57,571 bases of DNA from an uncultured Candidatus Pelagibacter sp. GTDB lineage: Bacteria > Pseudomonadota > Alphaproteobacteria > Pelagibacterales > Pelagibacteraceae. The notes under the pieces were generated by a model. It was not told where the DNA came from. It searched no databases and worked only from the letters and a program-made list of their open reading frames with translations. Shown one piece after another: positions 9,100 to 18,949 of the stretch. The stretch is from assembly GCA_905616435.1 (NCBI GenBank), contig CAJQSU010000002.1, forward strand, positions 1 to 57,571, written 5' to 3'. Position numbers and translations under genes: made by a program. Numbering within the stretch: the stretch's first letter is position 1; every line of letters begins with the position of its first letter.

Positions 9100-10377
9100 A
9101 TGTCTAGGATAGATTTAACAGTTCCAAATATAGGTGAATTTAAAGACGTAGAAGTAATTGAACTTTTAATTTCAGAAGGTCAAACTATAAAAAAAAACGA
9201 ACCTTTGATTACAATTGAAAGTGACAAATCAAGTGTTGAAATACCAAGTACAGAGGATGGAAAAATTCTAAAAGTAAATATTAAAGTTGGAGATAAGGTT
9301 TCTGAGGGTGATAAAATTCTAGAATTAGAGACAGTTGAAGCTAAAGAAATCAAAAATATTAAAACAGAAAAAAAAGAAAAATCTAATGAAGAAACAGTCC
9401 CAGAGATTAATGTATTTGATGATGAGAACAATTATAAAGAAAAGCAAGTTTTCAAAGTAAATGATAGTTCAAGAACTTTAGCATCACCTAAAACTCGAAA
9501 ATTTGCAAGAGAATTGGGTGTAAATATTAATCAAGTACCTGGAAGCGAAAGACAAGGGAGAGTTACAGAGGTTGATATAAAAAATTTTGTCTTTGGTAAA
9601 AAAAATACACCTGAGATAAAAGAGAAAAGACCTAAAAAAAAAATAATCCAAGAGTATTCACATTCAGAATTTGGAGAAATTGAGGTTAAGGATATACCAA
9701 GAGTTAAAAAATTGGCATCATCATATTTGATTAACTCATGGACAAATATCCCACATGTTACCAATCATGATGAAGCAGACATAACTGAGTTGGAGGAATT
9801 TAGAACTTCGCTTAAAGATGTATATACAGGTGAAAAGAAAAAAATTACTCCATTGGCTTTTATAGTAAAAGCCATAACAACATCTTTGCAAAAATTTCCA
9901 AACTTTAACTCTTCAATAGATAAAATTGAGGATGGAAAAATCACAATCAAAAAATACTATCACATAGGAATCGCTGTTGATACACCACATGGTTTAATGG
10001 TTCCAAAACTTAGAAATGCAGATAAAAAAAATATTTCCTTAATAGGTGAGGAGCTTAAACAATTAAGTGATAAATGTAGAAATCTTAAAATTAATAAAAA
10101 AGAATTATTTGGTGGCTCAATGACAGTTACCAGTCTTGGCGGTATTGGAGGATCATTTTTTACGCCAATAATAAATTACCCAGAAGTTGCAATTTTGGGA
10201 GTGGGTAAATCTAAAAAAAAACAAATTTATATAGATGGTAAATTTGTTACTCGAATAATGCTACCACTCTCCTTATCATATGATCACAGAATAATTGATG
10301 GTGCAGAGGCAGCTCGTTTTAATAATGATTTAAAAGGAAATTTAGGTAAAAACTTTGCTTATAAATTAGCAGTTTAA
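9100..10377 (+). CDS. aceF: Pyruvate dehydrogenase E2, dihydrolipoyllysine acetyltransferase
   Basis: This 425-residue E2 has one lipoyl domain (about 1-75, Lys43 in IESDKSSVEIPS), a charged linker, a peripheral subunit-binding domain (about 127-165: ASPKTRKFARELGVNINQ ... VTEVDIKNF) and a catalytic domain ending with DHRIIDGAEAARF, where His396 and Asp400 are the acetyltransferase pair. It moves the acetyl group from lipoamide to CoA and forms the complex core. Having a single lipoyl domain, where E. coli AceF has three, may be balanced by the additional lipoyl domain on E1 (inference). It starts 2 bases after the E1 stop and is followed after 8 bases by a transporter gene. Confidence 0.95.
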   Translation: MSRIDLTVPNIGEFKDVEVIELLISEGQTIKKNEPLITIESDKSSVEIPSTEDGKILKVNIKVGDKVSEGDKILELETVEAKEIKNIKTEKKEKSNEETVPEINVFDDENNYKEKQVFKVNDSSRTLASPKTRKFARELGVNINQVPGSERQGRVTEVDIKNFVFGKKNTPEIKEKRPKKKIIQEYSHSEFGEIEVKDIPRVKKLASSYLINSWTNIPHVTNHDEADITELEEFRTSLKDVYTGEKKKITPLAFIVKAITTSLQKFPNFNSSIDKIEDGKITIKKYYHIGIAVDTPHGLMVPKLRNADKKNISLIGEELKQLSDKCRNLKINKKELFGGSMTVTSLGGIGGSFFTPIINYPEVAILGVGKSKKKQIYIDGKFVTRIMLPLSLSYDHRIIDGAEAARFNNDLKGNLGKNFAYKLAV

Positions 10378-10385
10378 TTAAAACT

Positions 10386-11276
10386 ATGTCAAAAACCGCA
10401 TCATTATTTAGCGCTTTGTTGTGCACTCTTATTTGGGGGACCACATTTATTGCCCAAGATACAGGTATGGATGATATAGGCCCCTTCACTTTTAATGCAG
10501 TTAGATTTTTTGTAGGTTTTTTAGCTATAATCCCGTTAGTTTTGTTGTTTGAGGTAAAAAAATTTAAATCAGAATTGAATTTAGATTTTAAAACTTTTGT
10601 AATCCTATCTTTTTTAATTGGTTTGTCGTTATTTTTAGGCTCTGCCTTACAACAAGTTGCGCTGCTTTACACAGATGTAGCTAATGCAGCGTTCTTTACG
10701 ATTTTTTATGTTCCTATGGTTCCAATTATAATTTTTTTATTTAAAAAAAGATCAATACATTGGAGTGTATGGCCATCAGTAGTTTTATGTTTAATTGGGG
10801 GATATTTATTAACAAATTTTTATGATGCAACCGTAAGACTTGGAGACACTTTGGTAATATTGGGAGCTTTATTTTGGAGCACACATATTATTTTTACTGG
10901 CATCATAGTTACAAAGTATAATCTTCCATTGACACTAGGCGCTATTCAAACATTAATTGTGGCTCTATTTTCTTTTATAATCGGACTAATCTATGAAGAA
11001 TTTATTTTTGAGAATATTTTAAAAGAAATAGATTCTATTTTGTATGCAGGAATTCTTTCAGGTGGTTTTGCATTTATTTTACAAATATACGCTCAAAAAA
11101 ATATTACACCAGCACCTGCAGCTATAATTTTTTCTTTAGAGGGTGTTTTTGCAACTATTGCCGCTTGGTTTCTACTAGATCAGATATTAGGTATAAATAA
11201 TTTATTAGGGTGTTTATTTATATTGAGTGGTGTTTTGTTATCACAATTATTGCCGTTGTTGAAAAAAATCAGTTAA
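10386..11276 (+). CDS. DMT-superfamily (EamA) transporter
   Basis: This 296-residue hydrophobic protein has about ten membrane segments arranged as two EamA repeats, opening with LLCTLIWGTTFIAQDTGMD and with a second-half glycine-rich region (AGILSGGFAFILQIYAQK) followed by PAPAAIIFSLEGVFA, a typical DMT exporter/permease signature. The substrate (amino acid, metabolite) cannot be read from the sequence. It starts 8 bases after aceF, so it is probably read through from that operon. Its stop overlaps the stop of the convergent uppP gene in the tetranucleotide TTAA (11273-11276). Confidence 0.85.
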   Translation: MSKTASLFSALLCTLIWGTTFIAQDTGMDDIGPFTFNAVRFFVGFLAIIPLVLLFEVKKFKSELNLDFKTFVILSFLIGLSLFLGSALQQVALLYTDVANAAFFTIFYVPMVPIIIFLFKKRSIHWSVWPSVVLCLIGGYLLTNFYDATVRLGDTLVILGALFWSTHIIFTGIIVTKYNLPLTLGAIQTLIVALFSFIIGLIYEEFIFENILKEIDSILYAGILSGGFAFILQIYAQKNITPAPAAIIFSLEGVFATIAAWFLLDQILGINNLLGCLFILSGVLLSQLLPLLKKIS

Positions 11277-12058
11277 GAATAAATTATTAAAAATAAAATT
11301 AAAGAAACAACTATTCTGTAGATTACAAAAATATTTAAAGAGAATTGATTTATATAAGATATGAAAAATTTAACAGTTAAATAAGAAAATAAAAAAGATA
11401 ATATAATCGCAATTATTATTAAATAGTTTATTTCAATTGACAGAGTAAAAGCATCTCTGAGCCCAAGGAAGCTTGCTCCTGCTAAAGCTGGAATTGATAA
11501 TAAAAAAGAAATTTTACTAGATTCAATTCTATCAAATTTTAAAAATCTAGCTGCCGTTAAAGTAATGCCCGCCCTACTAACGCCGGGTATTAAAGCAAGA
11601 ACCTGAAACAACCCGATAAATATTACGGATTTAATATTTAAGTTAGCAGATATATTTTTATCAATTTTGTTTTGATCAGCAAAAAATAAAATTATTCCAA
11701 ACAATAAAGTTGTCCACGCTATGACTTTTATATTTCTAAGAAGATAAATAAGCTCAGTTGAATGCAGTATATATCCAAAGATAACAAGTGGTATTGAGCC
11801 GATTATAATTAGTTTTAAAAGTTTTTGATTATTCTTTAAGTTAAATAAATCTTTTCTAAAATAAAATATTATTGCAAATAAAGAACCTAAATGTAAGCTG
11901 ATATCTATTAATAATGAACTTGTTTTCAAATCATAAAAGTTAGAAACAAGAATTAAATGTGCAGAAGAACTAATTGGTAAAAATTCAGATATTCCCTGAA
12001 CTGCAGAAAGAATTAAAATTTCTATAAGATCTTGAAACATATAAGTGTCGTAACTCAA
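11273..12058 (-). CDS. uppP: Undecaprenyl-diphosphatase UppP (BacA)
   Basis: This 261-residue integral membrane protein contains both family signatures: QGISEFLPISSSAHLIL near the N-terminus (Glu and Ser/His active region) and LIPGVSRAGITLTAARFL in the middle. It dephosphorylates undecaprenyl diphosphate to recycle the lipid carrier for peptidoglycan and O-antigen assembly. The start at 12058 gives residues MSYDTY before a second Met at 12040; both are compatible with family lengths, and I see no ribosome-binding site to decide. It is divergent from gltD, with a 165-base shared spacer. Confidence 0.93.
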   Translation of the reverse strand: MSYDTYMFQDLIEILILSAVQGISEFLPISSSAHLILVSNFYDLKTSSLLIDISLHLGSLFAIIFYFRKDLFNLKNNQKLLKLIIIGSIPLVIFGYILHSTELIYLLRNIKVIAWTTLLFGIILFFADQNKIDKNISANLNIKSVIFIGLFQVLALIPGVSRAGITLTAARFLKFDRIESSKISFLLSIPALAGASFLGLRDAFTLSIEINYLIIIAIILSFLFSYLTVKFFISYINQFSLNIFVIYRIVVSLILFLIIYS

Positions 12059-12145
12059 AAAATATTGATTTTAAACAATTCCATTTATTCATAATAGGTA
12101 TGCAATAATTAGAATCTTTATATTTGTAGCTAATAATTGTTAAAA

Positions 12146-12168
12146 TTAGGTCATGTATACTGACCTAA
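12146..12168. promoter_or_regulatory. Perfect 8-bp dyad, candidate operator for gltD-gltB (or uppP)
   Basis: TTAGGTCA (12146-12153) and TGACCTAA (12161-12168) are perfect inverted half-sites separated by 7 bases (TGTATAC, which itself contains the palindrome GTATAC). The site lies in the 165-base spacer between divergent uppP and gltD, 56-78 bases before the gltD start, just upstream of a possible -10 TATATT (12196-12201). This geometry suits a dimeric regulator near a -50 position. It lacks a following T-run, so it is not a terminator. The regulator is not identifiable; nitrogen control is only inferred from the target. Confidence 0.5.
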
Positions 12169-12223
12169 ATAATTCTTTTACTAGTAAAAACAGTGTATAT
12201 TTTAGTATAAGTTTATAAATAAA

Positions 12224-13663
12224 ATGACTGATAAAATGCTTAAATTTGTAAAGATAGGTCAGCAAACACCACCTAAAAGAGATGTTGACGCTAGAAAAGA
12301 AGATTTCAATGAAGTCTATGATGAATTTATCAATCGAAAAGCCCAAGAACAATCAAGCAGATGCTCGCAATGTGGTGTACCTTTTTGCCAAATTCATTGT
12401 CCACTGAGCAACAATATTCCAGATTGGTTAAAATTAACTGCAGAGGGAAGATTAAAGGAGGCCTATGAATTATCCCAAAGCACTAACAACATGCCAGAAG
12501 TGTGTGGAAGAATATGTCCACAAGATAGATTGTGTGAAGGTAACTGCGTTATAGAACAATCAGGTCATGGAACCGTAACCATTGGTTCAATAGAAAAATA
12601 TATAACTGATAATGCCTGGGCACAAGGTTGGGTTAAACCAATTGAGGTAAAATATGAAAAAAATCAAAGCGTAGGCATAATTGGTGCAGGACCTGCGGGG
12701 TTAGCAACCGCAGAGCAACTAAGAAAAATTGGTTATAAAGTTACTGTGTATGATCGGTATGATCGTGCAGGAGGATTATTAATTTATGGAATTCCAAATT
12801 TTAAATTAGAAAAACATGTGGTAGAAAGAAGAACAAAGCTTTTGAAAGATGGTGGAATAGAATTTGTTCAAAACTTTGAAATTGGTAAAGACGCTACTTT
12901 AGATCAATTAAGAAAAAAACATGATGCAATTTTAATAGCCACAGGAGTTTATAAGCCTAGAGAAGTCGAGTTACCTGGAAGTGACTTAGATAATATTTTC
13001 CCTGCAATGGAATTCTTGACCGCTTCAAATAAAAAAGGTTTGGGAGATAAAGTAGAATTATTTGACAAAGGTATATTGAATGCTGAAGGTAAGGATGTTG
13101 TAGTTATAGGTGGTGGAGATACTGCCATGGACTGTGTAAGAACATCAGTAAGACAAAAAGCCAAATCAGTTAAATGCCTCTATAGAAGAGATAAAGAAAA
13201 TATGCCAGGATCAGCTAGAGAAGTTGCTAATGCAATAGAAGAAGGTGTTGAATTTGTATGGCTATCAAGTCCTAAAGAATTTAAAGGAAAAAATAGGATA
13301 GAATGTTTAAAAGTTAATCAAATTAAATTAGGTGAGCCTGATGATACAGGTAGAAGAAAACCTGAAGTTAAAGAAGGATCAGAATTTGAAATTAAAGTGG
13401 ATATGGTGATCAAAGCGCTTGGGTTTGATCCAGAAAATTTACCGTTACTATTTGACGCTCAAGAACTTCAAGTTACAAAGTGGGGAACAATTAAAACAGA
13501 TTTTGATACGATGGAAACAAATTTAAAAGGTGTCTTTGCTGCTGGAGACATTGTGAGAGGAGCCTCATTAGTTGTATGGGCTATTAAAGATGGAAGAGAG
13601 GCCGCTTCTTCAATTAAGACATACCTTGAAAACATTGAGTTAAAAAAAACAAAAGTAGCATAA
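12224..13663 (+). CDS. gltD: Glutamate synthase (NADPH) small subunit
   Basis: This 479-residue protein has the two N-terminal cysteine clusters for 4Fe-4S centres (Cys47, 50, 55, 59 and Cys94, 98, 104, 108), an FAD-binding GIIGAGPAGL (151-160) and an NADPH-binding VVIGGGDTAMDC. It passes electrons from NADPH to the large subunit for glutamate formation from glutamine and 2-oxoglutarate. ATG at 12224 was chosen since it keeps the conserved N-terminus; a second ATG lies four codons on. The small subunit is encoded first, the reverse of E. coli gltBD order, and the stop overlaps the gltB start by one base (TAATG). A dyad upstream may regulate both. Confidence 0.96.
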   Translation: MTDKMLKFVKIGQQTPPKRDVDARKEDFNEVYDEFINRKAQEQSSRCSQCGVPFCQIHCPLSNNIPDWLKLTAEGRLKEAYELSQSTNNMPEVCGRICPQDRLCEGNCVIEQSGHGTVTIGSIEKYITDNAWAQGWVKPIEVKYEKNQSVGIIGAGPAGLATAEQLRKIGYKVTVYDRYDRAGGLLIYGIPNFKLEKHVVERRTKLLKDGGIEFVQNFEIGKDATLDQLRKKHDAILIATGVYKPREVELPGSDLDNIFPAMEFLTASNKKGLGDKVELFDKGILNAEGKDVVVIGGGDTAMDCVRTSVRQKAKSVKCLYRRDKENMPGSAREVANAIEEGVEFVWLSSPKEFKGKNRIECLKVNQIKLGEPDDTGRRKPEVKEGSEFEIKVDMVIKALGFDPENLPLLFDAQELQVTKWGTIKTDFDTMETNLKGVFAAGDIVRGASLVVWAIKDGREAASSIKTYLENIELKKTKVA

Positions 13664-16600
13664 TGAAAAATTATAAAAAAAATTTAGAATTACTCTCTAA
13701 AAATCACGTTTATTCTAAAGAAATGGAGCATGATGCATGTGGGGTAGGACTGATTGCCTCTACGGAGGGAAAAAAATCAAGAGTAGTTGTTGAGCATGGG
13801 ATTGAAGCTTTAAAAGCTGTTTGGCATCGTGGAGCAGTAGATGCTGATGGAAAAACAGGAGATGGAGCAGGGATTCATCTAGAAATACCAAAAGATTTTT
13901 TCATTGAAAAAATACAAGTTACGGGGCACAGTTATGATGATTCTGAGATTTGCGTTGGTATGATTTTTTTACCAAGAAACGATTATTCCTCACAAGAAAG
14001 CTGCAAAACCGTTGTTGAAAGTGAATTAACTAAAAACAACTTCAGTATTTATGGCTGGAGACAAGTTCCAGTAAATCCAAAAATCTTAGGAGAGAAAGCT
14101 TTTCAAACAATGCCTGAAATTATTCAGGTATTGTTTAAATCAAATGACTCAAATTTACTTAATAAAGAACTCGAGAGAAAAATTTATGAAACAAGAAAAA
14201 TAATAGAAAATAAAGCCCTTAATCTTTCGTTAAACAACTTTTATATATGCTCTATTAGCTCTAAATCAATTATTTACAAAGGAATGTTTTTAGCTGAAGC
14301 AATATCTGATTTCTTTTTAGATTTAAAAGATAAAAGATTTATATCCAGATATGCAATTTTTCACCAAAGATTCTCAACTAATACTGCACCCAGTTGGAGT
14401 TTAGCGCAACCATTTAGAGCGGTTGCTCATAACGGTGAAATTAATACCTATAAAGGAAATAAAAATTGGATGAAAGTTCATGAACAAGAAATGAGTAGTC
14501 CACTTTTTGAAAATGTAGATAATTTGAAACCAGTAATTCAAAAAGGCGTTTCTGATTCAGCTGCACTAGACAATGTTTTTGAATTATTGAATAAGTCAGG
14601 TCAATCTGCACCTTTGGCTAAGTTGATGCTGATTCCAGACGCGTGGTCAAAAAAAAACAAAACTCTTCCAAAAAATCATCAGCAGTTATTTAACTTTTTA
14701 AATAGCACGATGGAGCCATGGGATGGACCTGCAGCTATAGCTGCAACAGATAATGAGTGGGTTATTGCTGCAAATGATCGAAATGGTTTAAGACCTCTTA
14801 GATACGCAATAACTAAGGATAAACTTCTTTTTGCTGGTTCAGAAACAGGAATGATAGAACTTAATGAAAAAAAGATATTATCCAAAGGAAGACTAGGTCC
14901 AGGTGAGATTATAGGAGTAAGAATTGAGAAGGGAAAAGTTTTTTCAAATGATCAAATTAAAGATTATCTAGCAAAAGAATTTAAACATTTTAATTCACAA
15001 ATAATTGATTTGGATGAAAAATTATCTATTTCTAAAGAGAAACATACTTTTGTTGGAGAAGATCTAAGAAGAAGGCAACATACGTTTGGAATAAGTTTAG
15101 AAGATTTAGAATTAATTTTACATCCTATGGCTGAGGATGCAAAAGAAGCAATAGGTTCAATGGGAGATGACACACCATTAGCCGTGTTATCAGATAAATA
15201 CAGACCACTTTATCATTTTTTTAGACAAAATTTCAGCCAAGTAACCAACCCTCCAATCGACTCATTACGAGAAAACAAAGTTATGAGTCTAAAGACTAGA
15301 TTTGGAAATTTAGGAAATATCCTGAATTTTGACACTTTAACTAAAGAAAATATTTATGTTTTGAATAGTCCGATATTATCAAATTCACAATTTAAAAAAT
15401 TTATAAATTTCTTTGGTAAAAATTCCTTAGTTATTGATTGTACTTTTTCTGGTGCAGAAAGTTTATCAAGTTCAATTGAAAGAATACAAAAAGAGTCTGA
15501 AATTGCAGTCAGACAGGGTGTAACACAATTAATTTTAAGTGATAAAGAACTTTCATTTGAAAAATTACCAATGCCAATGTCATTATGTGTTGGAGCTATT
15601 AATACTTTCTTAATAGAAAAAAAATTAAGAGGATATGTGTCTATTAATGCGCAATCAGGAGAAGCTTTAGATACCCATTCTTTTGCTACATTAATAGGAG
15701 TAGGCGCCACAACAATTAACCCATATTTAGCTTTTGATAGTTTGTACCAAAGACATGAAAAAAAATTATTTGGTCAGTATAGTTTTGATGATTGCATTCA
15801 GAGATATATAGAATCTGTAAACGCAGGTCTTTTAAAAATAATGTCTAAAATGGGTATATCAGTTTTAAGTTCTTATAGGGGAGGATGTAATTTTGAGACC
15901 GTTGGATTAAGCAGAACTATTGTAAATGATTATTTTCCAGGTGTAACATCTAAAATTTCAGGAATTGGATTAACAGGTATTGAGAAAAAAATACGTCAGA
16001 TCCATAAAGAAGCATTTGAAAGTACGGACACAGTTTTACCTATTGGTGGTATTTACAGATATAGAAAAAACGGTGAAACACATCAATATCAAGGTAGATT
16101 AATCCATTTATTACAAAGTGCAGTAGGTTCAAATTCATATTCAGCATATAAAAAATATGTTGAGGGAATTTATAATTTACCACCAATTAATTTAAGAGAT
16201 TTAATCGATTTTAGAAAAAAAAAATTAAGCTCATCAATCGATATTTCTGAAGTTGAGCCTATAGAAAAAATACTAAAAAGATTTGGTAGCGGAAGCATGT
16301 CTCACGGAGCTTTGTCAAAAGAAGCACATGAAACATTGGCAATAGGAATGAACAGAATTAAAGGAGCCTCTTGTAGCGGAGAAGGTGGTGAGGATGCCAA
16401 TAGATTTAAGGTAATGGAAAATGGTGATAGTGCAAATTCTAGAGTTAAACAAATTGCATCTGCAAGATTTGGTGTAACTGTAAATTATTTAAATAATTGT
16501 AATGAAATAGAAATTAAAATGGCCCAAGGTGCAAAACCAGGGGAAGGCGGTCAGTTACCAGGTTTTAAAGTAACAGAAGAAATTGCTAAACTTAGACACT

Positions 16601-18168
16601 CCACTCCAGGAGTAACATTGATTTCTCCACCACCACATCACGACATCTACTCAATAGAAGATCTGGCTCAATTAATTTATGACTTGAAACAAATAAATCC
16701 AAAAGCAAGAGTTGGTGTTAAATTAGTTGCTTCATCTGGTATTGGTACCATTGCTGCTGGAGTAGCTAAAGCAAAAGCCGATATCATATTGATTTCAGGC
16801 CATAATGGAGGAACAGGTGCAACCCCTCAAACAAGTGTAAAATATGTTGGTATACCATGGGAAATGGGTCTTACTGAAGCAAATCAGGTTCTTACATTAA
16901 ATAATTTGAGACATAAAGTTACTTTAAGAACTGATGGTGGTATTAAAACTGGTAGAGATGTTGTTATTGCAGCAATGATGGGGGCTGAAGAATACGGAGT
17001 TGCAACAACAGCTTTGGTTGCAATGGGGTGCATAATGGTGAGACAGTGTCATTCAAATACTTGCCCGGTTGGTGTTTGCACGCAAGATGAAAAGTTGAGA
17101 GAGAAGTTTACTGGAACACCAGATAAAGTGGTAAACTTGTTTAGTTTTATAGCAACAGAAGTTAGAGAGATTTTGGCTAAGCTAGGTTTTAAAGCATTAA
17201 ATGACATAATTGGAAGAACTGATTTATTAATGCAAGTTAGTAAAGCCTCACCAAATTTAGATGATTTAGATCTAAATCCATTATTTGTACAAGCAGACTC
17301 AGGTAACAATAAAAGATACTGCGAAACTCAAGAAATTAACAAGGTACCAGATACATTAGACCAAAAAATTTGGCCAGAAATTGAAAAATCTTTAGATAAT
17401 TCAGAAAAGATTGAAAAAGAATTTGTTATTAAGAACACTAATAGAGCTGTTGGTACAAGAATTTCACATCATCTTTATAAAAAGTATGGTTATGAAAAAC
17501 TAGAAGAAAATTTTCTCACTTTAAACTTTAAGGGTTCAGCAGGACAATCTTTTGGAGCCTTTTCTTCCAAAGGATTAAAGCTTAATCTCAAAGGAGATGC
17601 AAATGATTACGTTGGAAAGGGATTATCAGGAGCTACAATTTCAATTAAACTTTCGGATGAAAGCAATTTAGTTTCTAATGAAAATACAATTATTGGAAAC
17701 ACAGTTCTTTACGGAGCCACATCGGGTAAACTTTTTGCTGCCGGTCAAGCTGGAGATAGATTTGCAGTAAGAAATTCAGGTGCGACTACAGTAATTGAAG
17801 GATGTGATTCAAATGGATGCGAATATATGACTGGAGGAATAGTTGTTATACTTGGAGATGTAGGAGGTAATTTTGCAGCTGGTATGACAGGAGGTATGGC
17901 TTTTATTTATGATAAATCTAAGGAGTTTGAAAAAAAAGTGAATCCAGAGACTGTTATTTGGCAGGATGTTGAGACTGAATATTGGATAAACTTTTTAAAA
18001 AAAATAGTTTTAGAACATTCAGAAGAAACAAACTCAGTACTTTCAAAAAATTTAATTATTAATTTTGAAGAGGAAATAAAAAATTTTGTTCAAGTTTGTC
18101 CAAAAGAAATGATCAATAAACTTAAGAATCCAATTACGTTTAAGCCTAAAGTAAAAAAAGTTAGTTAA
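13663..18168 (+). CDS. gltB: Glutamate synthase large subunit
   Basis: This 1501-residue protein is a full-length ferredoxin/NADPH-type large subunit. After a 25-residue propeptide, ACGVGLIAS places Cys26 as the N-terminal amidotransferase nucleophile. The central and FMN-binding synthase domains include SGEGGEDANRFK, GAKPGEGGQLPG and SGHNGGTGATP, the 3Fe-4S cluster is in CHSNTCPVGVC, and the C-terminal beta-helix domain shows repeated Gly-rich turns (ANDYVGKGLSGATISI, EYMTGGIVVILGDVGGNFAAGMTGG). It makes two glutamates from glutamine and 2-oxoglutarate. It is translationally coupled to gltD and its 3' end overlaps the convergent hydrolase by 8 bases. Confidence 0.97.
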   Translation: MKNYKKNLELLSKNHVYSKEMEHDACGVGLIASTEGKKSRVVVEHGIEALKAVWHRGAVDADGKTGDGAGIHLEIPKDFFIEKIQVTGHSYDDSEICVGMIFLPRNDYSSQESCKTVVESELTKNNFSIYGWRQVPVNPKILGEKAFQTMPEIIQVLFKSNDSNLLNKELERKIYETRKIIENKALNLSLNNFYICSISSKSIIYKGMFLAEAISDFFLDLKDKRFISRYAIFHQRFSTNTAPSWSLAQPFRAVAHNGEINTYKGNKNWMKVHEQEMSSPLFENVDNLKPVIQKGVSDSAALDNVFELLNKSGQSAPLAKLMLIPDAWSKKNKTLPKNHQQLFNFLNSTMEPWDGPAAIAATDNEWVIAANDRNGLRPLRYAITKDKLLFAGSETGMIELNEKKILSKGRLGPGEIIGVRIEKGKVFSNDQIKDYLAKEFKHFNSQIIDLDEKLSISKEKHTFVGEDLRRRQHTFGISLEDLELILHPMAEDAKEAIGSMGDDTPLAVLSDKYRPLYHFFRQNFSQVTNPPIDSLRENKVMSLKTRFGNLGNILNFDTLTKENIYVLNSPILSNSQFKKFINFFGKNSLVIDCTFSGAESLSSSIERIQKESEIAVRQGVTQLILSDKELSFEKLPMPMSLCVGAINTFLIEKKLRGYVSINAQSGEALDTHSFATLIGVGATTINPYLAFDSLYQRHEKKLFGQYSFDDCIQRYIESVNAGLLKIMSKMGISVLSSYRGGCNFETVGLSRTIVNDYFPGVTSKISGIGLTGIEKKIRQIHKEAFESTDTVLPIGGIYRYRKNGETHQYQGRLIHLLQSAVGSNSYSAYKKYVEGIYNLPPINLRDLIDFRKKKLSSSIDISEVEPIEKILKRFGSGSMSHGALSKEAHETLAIGMNRIKGASCSGEGGEDANRFKVMENGDSANSRVKQIASARFGVTVNYLNNCNEIEIKMAQGAKPGEGGQLPGFKVTEEIAKLRHSTPGVTLISPPPHHDIYSIEDLAQLIYDLKQINPKARVGVKLVASSGIGTIAAGVAKAKADIILISGHNGGTGATPQTSVKYVGIPWEMGLTEANQVLTLNNLRHKVTLRTDGGIKTGRDVVIAAMMGAEEYGVATTALVAMGCIMVRQCHSNTCPVGVCTQDEKLREKFTGTPDKVVNLFSFIATEVREILAKLGFKALNDIIGRTDLLMQVSKASPNLDDLDLNPLFVQADSGNNKRYCETQEINKVPDTLDQKIWPEIEKSLDNSEKIEKEFVIKNTNRAVGTRISHHLYKKYGYEKLEENFLTLNFKGSAGQSFGAFSSKGLKLNLKGDANDYVGKGLSGATISIKLSDESNLVSNENTIIGNTVLYGATSGKLFAAGQAGDRFAVRNSGATTVIEGCDSNGCEYMTGGIVVILGDVGGNFAAGMTGGMAFIYDKSKEFEKKVNPETVIWQDVETEYWINFLKKIVLEHSEETNSVLSKNLIINFEEEIKNFVQVCPKEMINKLKNPITFKPKVKKVS

Positions 18169-18907
18169 TAATTATCTTTAATTCTGTTTTTAATAAATTT
18201 AACCATTTAGATGAAGATAAACTATGATCACCATTTTTTGCAATTACTAACTTTTTTTTTGCATTTTTAAAAATTTTCAAAACTTTTCTTGAATAACTCA
18301 CAGGGACAGATTTATCTTTACTACCATGCACCATAGTTACATTTATATTTTGATAAATATTTTTGTTAAGGACTTTGTTTTTTCTACCATCTTTAATTAA
18401 CTGAAATGTAATTGGATATTCATAATCACCATGTTTTAAATTAATTATTCCGTTTTTTTTTATTTCTTTCTTCACCTTTTTTGAAAATTTATTCCACATT
18501 AGACTTTCTAAAAATTCAGGCGCAGAACCAATTCCCAAAAAACCCAAAATCTGTTTTTTAAAAATTTTAAATTGATTAAGAGAGATCCAAGACCCCATAC
18601 TAGAGCCTACCAGTATAAATTTATTTTTCTTAACAATTTTTTTAATTAGTAAAGTTGTTTCTTTACTCCATTTAGTAATATTACCATTAATAAATTTTCC
18701 AAAGGATTTACCATGTCCTGAGTATTCTAATGCCAAAAAACCTAATTTATATTTTTTTGCAAATTTTAAAAAAAACTCAGGTTTTTTTCCCTCTAGATTT
18801 GACATAAATCCATGTAGAAAAACAATATAAAGTCTATTTTTTTGATAATTTTTTAAATATCTGATCTTTTTTGAATTAGAAATTTTATAATAATTGTATT
18901 TTATCAT
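18161..18907 (-). CDS. Alpha/beta-hydrolase family protein
   Basis: This 248-residue protein has the alpha/beta-hydrolase layout: an HGFMSN oxyanion region near residue 32, the nucleophile elbow VGSSMGSW, an acid in VHGSKDKSVP and the catalytic His in NGDHSLSS near the C-terminus. It resembles small serine esterases/lipases related to palmitoyl-protein thioesterase ABHD10 and alphaproteobacterial homologues. The substrate is unknown. It is lysine-rich and very AT-rich. It converges on gltB (8-base overlap) and is divergent from the GT4 gene with only 42 bases between starts. Confidence 0.8.
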   Translation of the reverse strand: MIKYNYYKISNSKKIRYLKNYQKNRLYIVFLHGFMSNLEGKKPEFFLKFAKKYKLGFLALEYSGHGKSFGKFINGNITKWSKETTLLIKKIVKKNKFILVGSSMGSWISLNQFKIFKKQILGFLGIGSAPEFLESLMWNKFSKKVKKEIKKNGIINLKHGDYEYPITFQLIKDGRKNKVLNKNIYQNINVTMVHGSKDKSVPVSYSRKVLKIFKNAKKKLVIAKNGDHSLSSSKWLNLLKTELKIIIN

Positions 18908-18949
18908 AAGAGTTTAATAGTTAATTCTATTCATATACAACCTTAGCAG

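Noticed and set aside
15354..15710. Long open frames antisense to gltB and other large genes
   Set aside because: They mirror the codon pattern of strongly conserved genes on the other strand and have no family resemblance or start context.
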